The notes under the pieces: generated by a model
Seen by the model: the letters and a program-made list of their open reading frames with translations, nothing else
What the model was told of the DNA's origin: nothing
The model's database searches: none
Part shown: piece after piece, positions 58,216 to 64,000 of the stretch
How positions within the stretch are numbered: the stretch's first letter is position 1
Layout of the letters: every line of letters starts with the position of its first letter
Program-made: the position numbers and the translations under genes
NCBI GenBank assembly: GCA_029891345.1
Contig: CM057009.1
Span: forward strand, 291,658,966 to 291,722,965
DNA from: Dryococelus australis
Taxonomy: Eukaryota; Arthropoda; Insecta; Phasmatodea; Phasmatidae
Direction of reading: 5' to 3'
Length of the DNA stretch: 64,000 nt

Positions 58216-59552
58216 CTGACTATAAGATACGTTTTAGGAATATAATTCATTAAATATAAATGAACGTTTCATTAAACATAAAATAAAGTATATACTATGG
58301 TTTTTTAGATAGTGGGCTGAACCCGTGAATTGGCTGTACAAATATTCCCTTATGTTTTTACGGCAAGTTTTTTGCTCTATACTTGTACCTGCGAACACCA
58401 CATCATCTTGTTCTACTTTTTGGTTTTAGGTTAGCTAACTATTTTTGGTTACTGATAAATTAGATAATCCAATAGTAGACAAAATATAGCTTTAATTGTA
58501 CCTCAAAGAATACAGCTATTTAACTGTTTCGTCATAAGGACGGTATTATGCTCTACAAGGCTGTTACGGGGGAAGCTCTAATACTCCTTGATTACCCTAA
58601 GATAATCACCTTGACTCGCCACTGTTAATTATACTCTGGATCGGGTAGGTCAGGCCCGTGCCACTTGGATTGAGTGGCTCGCTCAGTCGCTCGGATCTTG
58701 GCATCGTTGCCCATAGCAATATGTTCGTGGTGCCATTGTGCAGCAGGGCAACATCGCGACTAGTTCAACACGGTCCCCCCTCTTCGTTTGCTGATCCCAG
58801 CGGTTCACGATTGCATATCACTTGACGTATTTTCGCGGTTGAATTGGTAACAGGCTGGTCATCAGCGTTTACAACAACTTATCACATCGGGCGGATGCTT
58901 ATTGTAAACACAGACGGCGAACCTCAGTTGGAGGGAACTTCGAAACTGAGCAATCGCTGTAATTGTGTCAGAAATAGACGTGGAATGTACGGGCGTGTTA
59001 AATTTAATTGAATTCGCAGATTTACACGTACTTCTCACCTGAAAACAATACCATTCACATGTCAGAAATACAGTTCTAGTTGCAACGAAGAAAAGCATGT
59101 ATTAAAACTTCACTACGACTCGAAATATCATAACAAAATCAAAAGTACGTACACTTAGTACAGATTGAGGTTATCCACGTTTGTAACACTCGCCTCCGAC
59201 CAATTTCAACAAAACTTTCCAACTTTCGTCCAGAAATAAGTTAAAATCTTCATTTTGAACTACAGAATACTCATCCATTTTGAGCATTAAAAGGCAAGCC
59301 TGTGGTAATGCAAGTTGCAAATGCAATGAGATAAACCCGGAAACCATTAACATCTTGTTAACAATTCTACTAACGTGCTCCTGACTGCGTTAGCCAAAAA
59401 AGATGAATGCTGGTCACCCCGGTCACCGTGCATTCACAACAAAGTGGTGAACAGGAGCGTGAAACCACCTTGTTGTTACCAGTTCAACCGTGAAAATACG
59501 GCGTCTGTTATATGACGACCTTATCATCCACCCGTTGGCTACGTGAAGAAGT

Positions 59553-59610
<58 letters not shown>

Positions 59611-60740
59611 TGCTGTGACAGGGTAACACAGCCAACTCGAACACCCGGGCCAAAAGACGGATTCATTCAACCCTCCATCCCGCTTGGCGTAAGCTGCCAG
59701 CAAGTTGACGTTACATAATTATTAAGAAATGTGACGGGCAGCGTCACGTCACTGCACGTCTATGAGTAATTCGCAACTGCAACTAATATAAACACTCTTA
59801 AAATTAACGGGGGGACCATGTCGCACACGCCCTCGGATACTTACTGTGCTTGCTTGGTTATCTGTTATATTGAGCGGCGTACTGCCCGATACGCACGAAC
59901 ACTTTCGCACATGGATTTTGAGGCCCGATGTGACTTGAAACTCCAATAAAACTCACCTATAGTGTTCCTACAGGCTTCACGTCTCTACAAAAAGGCTTTG
60001 AAACATCTGAGCTACCGGGAAAATAACTGTTATTGCCCGTGCTTATTTTCACGTGCAGCAGCAACTAGACCTGGCAGAGGAGTGTGCAGTGGACTGATGT
60101 TTCAGTGATTCGTCACCGGAGCCCAGCACAGTCGATGGCAAGCTTGGTGACCAGCTTGTGATGGCGCACGTGGCGCCCGAAAACGTGACGTTTCGTTACG
60201 TTTTTTCCGGCAAACTTGGTCAAGAGGACGGAAGATGAGGGCATACAGCAATATTATTGGGTGTTAAAATTTTCATTGTGTCAGACCCCCTAAGGGAAAT
60301 TGGTGTCCGCTGCGTCGGTCACCATATATGGTAACGTCAACCGCTATTGGTTCTGATTAGCTTGAACCCTCCCGGGAGTAATTGAAAACACCAACGATTT
60401 CTGAGAAATACGGGTTTTTGAGGGGAAATTAATCTGATTGGTAGCGCAAGAGGGCGGACCTGTGTATTTAATACCGGTACAAGCTGCCATCGGGGTCAGT
60501 CAGCGACCTCGAGGGGCAAGCTTCTACCAGAGATAAGTAGCGCTCTTATCGATACACAAATGTAGGCTCATAAAGCAAACATGTAACTTACGTCACTTTG
60601 ACGTTAGGCGAGGGCCATGCTGGCCGGAAATTTTTAAAGTTTTAAATTGGTGCGAAATGTTGGGCTTTTAGCCAAAATCCGATAATGTTACCTTCTGTAC
60701 CCAGGTTTTTGTAACCTTATAAAGAAAAAAGTGATCATGT
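58216..60740. other. Intergenic sequence, nothing firmly recognised
   Basis: Apart from a GA microsatellite at 59554-59607, no element or gene is supported. A GC-richer region at 60280-60600 has a CCAAT box, a TATTTAAT motif and a TCAGTC about 30 bases on, a promoter-like arrangement that could be chance. Confidence 0.3.
59554..59607. repeat. (GA)n microsatellite
   Basis: About 54 bp of perfect GA repeats, producing an artefactual Glu-Arg ORF. Confidence 0.95.
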
Positions 60741-60756
60741 CGTCACCGAGAAGTAA

Positions 60757-60870
60757 AGTGGTTGTAACCACTAGGAACCACTGGTAAATACTCGTAACCT
60801 CTTGAATATAATGGTAACCGCTTGTAACCAATTGCAAACATTTGTAACCATTTGCAAACAACTGTAACCA
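60757..60870. repeat. Short degenerate repeat of TTGTAACCA
   Basis: About eight loosely spaced copies of TTGTAACCA/TTGCAAACA roughly every 10-15 bases. Confidence 0.7.
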
Positions 60871-61744
60871 AGGCATGAATTATGGTCTTAGCCGTTTGTA
60901 TCAAGTAGGATATATGCAAAACTCCTTGTTTTTATGACGTTTTAAGAGAAAACTTTACGAAGTTTAGGACTTTTTTTTTTTTTTGGCAAAAATCAAATTT
61001 ACTCGTGGGAGTTAAGGCTGCCATTGCTTAGTAGTTGCTCCCATCCACTTGGGATCGCGAGTGAATTAGCAAGTAACCATTGAGGTTATAATGTTTTGGA
61101 TTAATGACCAGTAACGTGTTACCAAAATGGGTCTTTCCTGGTGTAGGAACTAAAAAATACTTTGTAATTTCAAGAGTAAATGTAGGGGCGACCGAAATAA
61201 AGCCGCCATTTTGTAACGATGGTAATTTGGAGTCACTTGCTCAATATATTTTGTGATGGCCTTTTGCATTTTGTATTTACTTATGTAAATGGCCAATAAG
61301 GGGCCAATGTAACCTGTATGAAAAAATTTGCAAGTATAAGATGAATACCAGCGAATATATTGGTACCTGAAGAATTTGGTTGCATTTTAATCTAGTTTTT
61401 TTACAGCCTGGCTTTTTATGTAAATGTTTTAAATAAATTAGGTTATATATGGGAGAGGAAAATAATAATGTTTACTTTTCAACAGGAAATGTAAGAATGA
61501 TAATGAATGGAATTTTTCCACTTGTAATATTTATGAAAAAAATAAATAATTGAAACAACATACTGAAAATAAAGAATATTACCACACTTTTTTTTTCTGT
61601 TAAAAAAACGTTTATAACTTTCAACTTACCCTTACACTATACAGAAAAATGTTTTTTTTTTTTTTTTTGCATGGCTTCTGCCATTTTAGTGTTCTGACAC
61701 GTTTCAGAACGAAGCTTCGCAGAAAGATCGCATTCAGAGTCTGG
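60871..61744. other. AT-rich intergenic sequence, nothing recognised
   Basis: Several T homopolymers; no supported feature. Confidence 0.35.
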
Positions 61745-61863
61745 ACAGTTTTCGTTTAATAATGGCCTTTCAGATCTGTTTAACAGTTTTCAAGAAACAT
61801 CTTTTACGTTTTGACACAGGGCATACGTGGCTTTCACCATATATCCTGAAGACAGGTCCTTAA

Positions 61864-62290
61864 AGGCTGTTCACGTTAAAGTGAGAACTATTGAAATCAA
61901 CCCTAGAAAAAAGTCACTGATCCTACCTGCATACATTTTAACGGAGACACTGGGTGGCATGCACTCAGTCATGTTTGTAACGATGGAGGGGAAAGTAGTT
62001 TTATACATTAACGTCGAATAAAAAGTGTCAGGTAACCATTTGTGATAACTTAAATAATTTATGTCACACTCTGTTTTTTGTAATGCATCAAAGTGTAAAA
62101 GAAAGTAGATTTGTAGAATATTTAGTTTTAAAAAAAAATTTCAGTTTCACCTGACCGACGCATGAATAAAGTAATTAGGTAGACGGCAACGTTAAATTTA
62201 CATAAGGCGCAAGAATACACAACGTGCACACAAGTAGGCCTAGATCATACGCAGGGATTTTAAAAGAGCTCAGTTTACCGTGAACAGCCT
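61864..62290 (-). mobile_element. Family C MITE, copy 3 (reverse), inside the 75-bp array
   Basis: Ends AGGCTGTTCACGTTAAAGTG and CGTGAACAGCCT. The interior is the reverse complement of copies 1 and 2. Confidence 0.8.
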
Positions 62291-62566
62291 ATAGTAGTAT
62301 GTAAGTAATATTGTATTTTGGCAGAGGGTTGACATGACTTTTATTAACTGTTGCCTGAGACAGGTCTTAAATCGTATGCAAGAAACTTCCTATATAATGA
62401 CGATGGGTTGACATTGCTTTTATTGTAGTCCTATGGCAAGTCCATAATGGAATGTAAGAAATGTCCCGTATATTGACACTGGGTTAGCATGGATTTTACT
62501 GAGGCCTGAGCAGGTCCTTAATAGTTTTCAAGAAACATCTTTGTATGTTGACACTTGGTTGACTTC

Positions 62567-62764
62567 GGGGCCACGGTGGCTGAGTGGTCACTCCGTATTT
62601 TCGCATTTGGGAATCGTGCCGGACGATGCCGTTGGTCGGCGGGGTTTTCTCGGGGATCTCCCATTTCCCCCACCCCTTCATTACGGCGCTGCTCCATACT
62701 CACCTCGATCACCCTAATCGGCTCTGAAGACCTCGATGCTAAGAGCCGCCCAAATCTCTTCACT
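62567..62764 (+). mobile_element. SINE-A copy 4 with deleted promoter segment
   Basis: Starts GGGGCCACGGTGGCTGAGTG and jumps directly to GTCACTCCGTATTTTCGC, lacking about 55 bases that in other copies hold the B box. Flanks CTTGGTTGAC and CTTAGTTGAC look like a 10-bp target duplication. Inserted in the 75-bp array. Confidence 0.8.
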
Positions 62765-62879
62765 CACTTAGTTGACGTGGCTTCACTGAAGCTTGAGACA
62801 GGCCTTTAAAAGTTTTCAAGAAACATTCTGTATGTCGACACGTGGTTGACAGGGATTTCACTGCGGCGCGTGACAAGCG

Positions 62880-63350
62880 TTTTTTCGGATACCCCAAATC
62901 GTCGCGCAGTTCTTAGGTGGCTGTGAGACGTGCAACTCTACCCGTTTTGGGCGGTCGTTTAATTACAAGGCTTTGCCGAACTTGGCAGCGCACACACACG
63001 CACTTTACCGAGGTGCGCACTCAAACAGCTCGCGCGTTTGAGTTATCGCCGAGCATCTTTGAAGTGAGGCCGCAGAATTTCAAGCCCGTCTCCTTACCGA
63101 GAATTAGAGTTCGTCGTGTGGGCGGGCGCGCGCGCGCTGCCGCCTTGTAACTGTCAGAAGTTTTGTCCTCCTGCCCTGGGGGGATAATTTGTTCTCCGAA
63201 GGGCAACTTGACCGCAAAGTACGGGCGCGCAACTTCTTCCGGGCAGGCAAAGACGACCAGCAGCGAGTTGCTTGCCAAAGAGGGGAAGCGGGGTAGAGTG
63301 CGCATGCGAGGTGCACAGCAGCCCCTCTCTTTGAGTTCCAGCATTGACAA
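62880..63350. promoter_or_regulatory. CpG-rich block with NRF-1-like site
   Basis: The most CpG-dense stretch of the window, with a GGCGGGCGCGCGCGCGC run near 63120 and GTGCGCATGCGAGG at 63299-63312, a match to the NRF-1 palindrome. Such blocks mark promoters in some animals, but no transcript-supporting exon is visible at either side. Confidence 0.3.
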
Positions 63351-63513
63351 TTGCCCCATCAAATTCAAGTGGATATGATTTGAAGTCAGAGAACCTTTTA
63401 TGTACGCAAGTGCTTCTGAAATGTTTTTTTTTTTTTACGCTTACTGTGACCTACAGTAGATTTACTGCTGCTAGTATATTCAGGTTCTGCGAAGTATTTG
63501 ATTTATGCAAAAA

Positions 63514-63697
63514 TTGTACTTGTAAAAGGCTTTTTAACGTCCCCCGGTTTTACGCTGGAAAGCTTAGCAGGGGACGGCTTACAGACTAACACATAACCTG
63601 ACTTAAATTAACACCCATGCCTTACATGGGATTCGAACCCAGAGCCGCCCGCACCCAGATCCGTGGCACACCAACCGACTGCGCCACGGGAGTTCGG
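63514..63697 (-). mobile_element. SINE-B (tRNA-derived), reverse, with perfect 14-bp target duplication
   Basis: On the minus strand it starts CCGAACTCCCGTGGCGCAGT, with A box TGGCGCAGTCGG and a perfect B box GGTTCGAATCC, then an unrelated body ending in TTTTACAAGTACAAT. Flanked by GATTTATGCAAAAA at 63500-63513 and 63698-63711. The tRNA head is different from SINE-A, and the intact boxes and duplication indicate a young insertion. Confidence 0.85.
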
Positions 63698-64000
63698 GAT
63701 TTATGCAAAAAGGCTCGTCTGTTGGAACGTCAGACGTAAACAAAGAACTGCATCACCAATGACCATCTGACGTGCACAGATGTATTGGCGATGGATGAAT
63801 CAATAACGTGCGTAGAAGGCGAACAAATGTTACTTATGTTTTAGTCTGTCAAACTCTGAAATCCTAATCAGGCGGTGTCCAATAGTCATTTGTTTACTCG
63901 TTTATAATTGCTCCTTTCTTAGAGACGGAAAATGTTGCAAAAATGTCGTTCGTTTACTACCTAGCCCGACTTAATCCTGAAAATGTCTTACGTGGTGTTT

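Larger units (their letters stand above)
61745..62870 (+). repeat. ~75-bp tandem array interrupted by a MITE and a SINE
   Basis: Units share CCTGAGACAGGTCCTTAA, GTTTTCAAGAAACAT and GTTGACACTGGGTTGACATG. Anchors lie at about 61776, 61856, 62364, 62440, 62514 and 62802. Subtracting the MITE (427 bp) and the SINE (about 200 bp) restores a period of 74-83 bp across both gaps, so the insertions entered an existing array. Confidence 0.8.

Noticed and set aside
59512-59718. ORF with Arg-Glu repeats
   Set aside because: Caused by the (GA)n microsatellite.
60279-60600. Possible solo LTR (TGT start, CCAAT, TATA and initiator-like motifs)
   Set aside because: No matching end, no target duplication and no second copy in the window.

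Overview
This is an AT-rich, eukaryotic, gene-poor stretch that looks like an arthropod genome, most likely an insect. The reasons are an R1-clade LINE, tRNA-derived SINEs, many short inverted-repeat DNA transposons (piggyBac-, hAT-, pogo/Tigger- and mariner-like), spliced exons, and no bacterial gene organisation. The species cannot be named from the sequence. There is no operon, CRISPR array, rRNA cluster or intact long ORF. Most short ORFs fall in AT-rich or simple-sequence DNA and are not genes.

Layout. 1-0.9 kb: end of a TIR-type repeat cut by the window edge. 2.7-7.7 kb: decayed R1-clade LINE (+ strand) with zinc-knuckle ORF1, endonuclease, reverse transcriptase and a charged C-terminal tail. 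8.0-16.1 kb: dense mosaic of a second LINE-like tail, SINEs, a TTAA-flanked piggyBac MITE, several MITE families, a mariner transposase relic and an 88-bp tandem array. 17-37 kb: remains of one dispersed minus-strand gene. Its 5' half (34.4-37.0 kb) encodes a C2H2 finger plus a transposase-like domain. Smaller exons follow at 34.2, 34.0, 33.6, 33.4, 33.2, 31.1, 30.9, 22.6 and 20.1-20.4 kb, with a SAM-like motif and a conserved C-terminal domain. Introns carry a Tigger element with an eight-copy 77-bp minisatellite and a pogo-like MITE; a hAT-like element lies in a duplication of the 3' end. 37.8-45.2 kb: MITEs, a 136-bp minisatellite and microsatellites. 45.7-58.2 kb: more copies of the same MITE families, one unrecognised GC-balanced block (46.1-47.7 kb) and a SINE. 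61.7-62.9 kb: a ~75-bp tandem array split by a MITE and a SINE. 62.9-64 kb: a CpG-rich block, then a SINE with a perfect 14-bp target duplication.

How it fits together. The window is mainly a record of repeated small-element insertion, often into one another. The only host-like gene structure is the 20-37 kb relic. Its 5' part has several in-frame stops and frame changes, while the three best-supported 3' exons remain open with compatible splice phases. Family names come from motif recognition and memory of relatives; no database search was run. Repeat families are labelled A-F plus SINE-A and SINE-B for cross-reference inside this annotation only.
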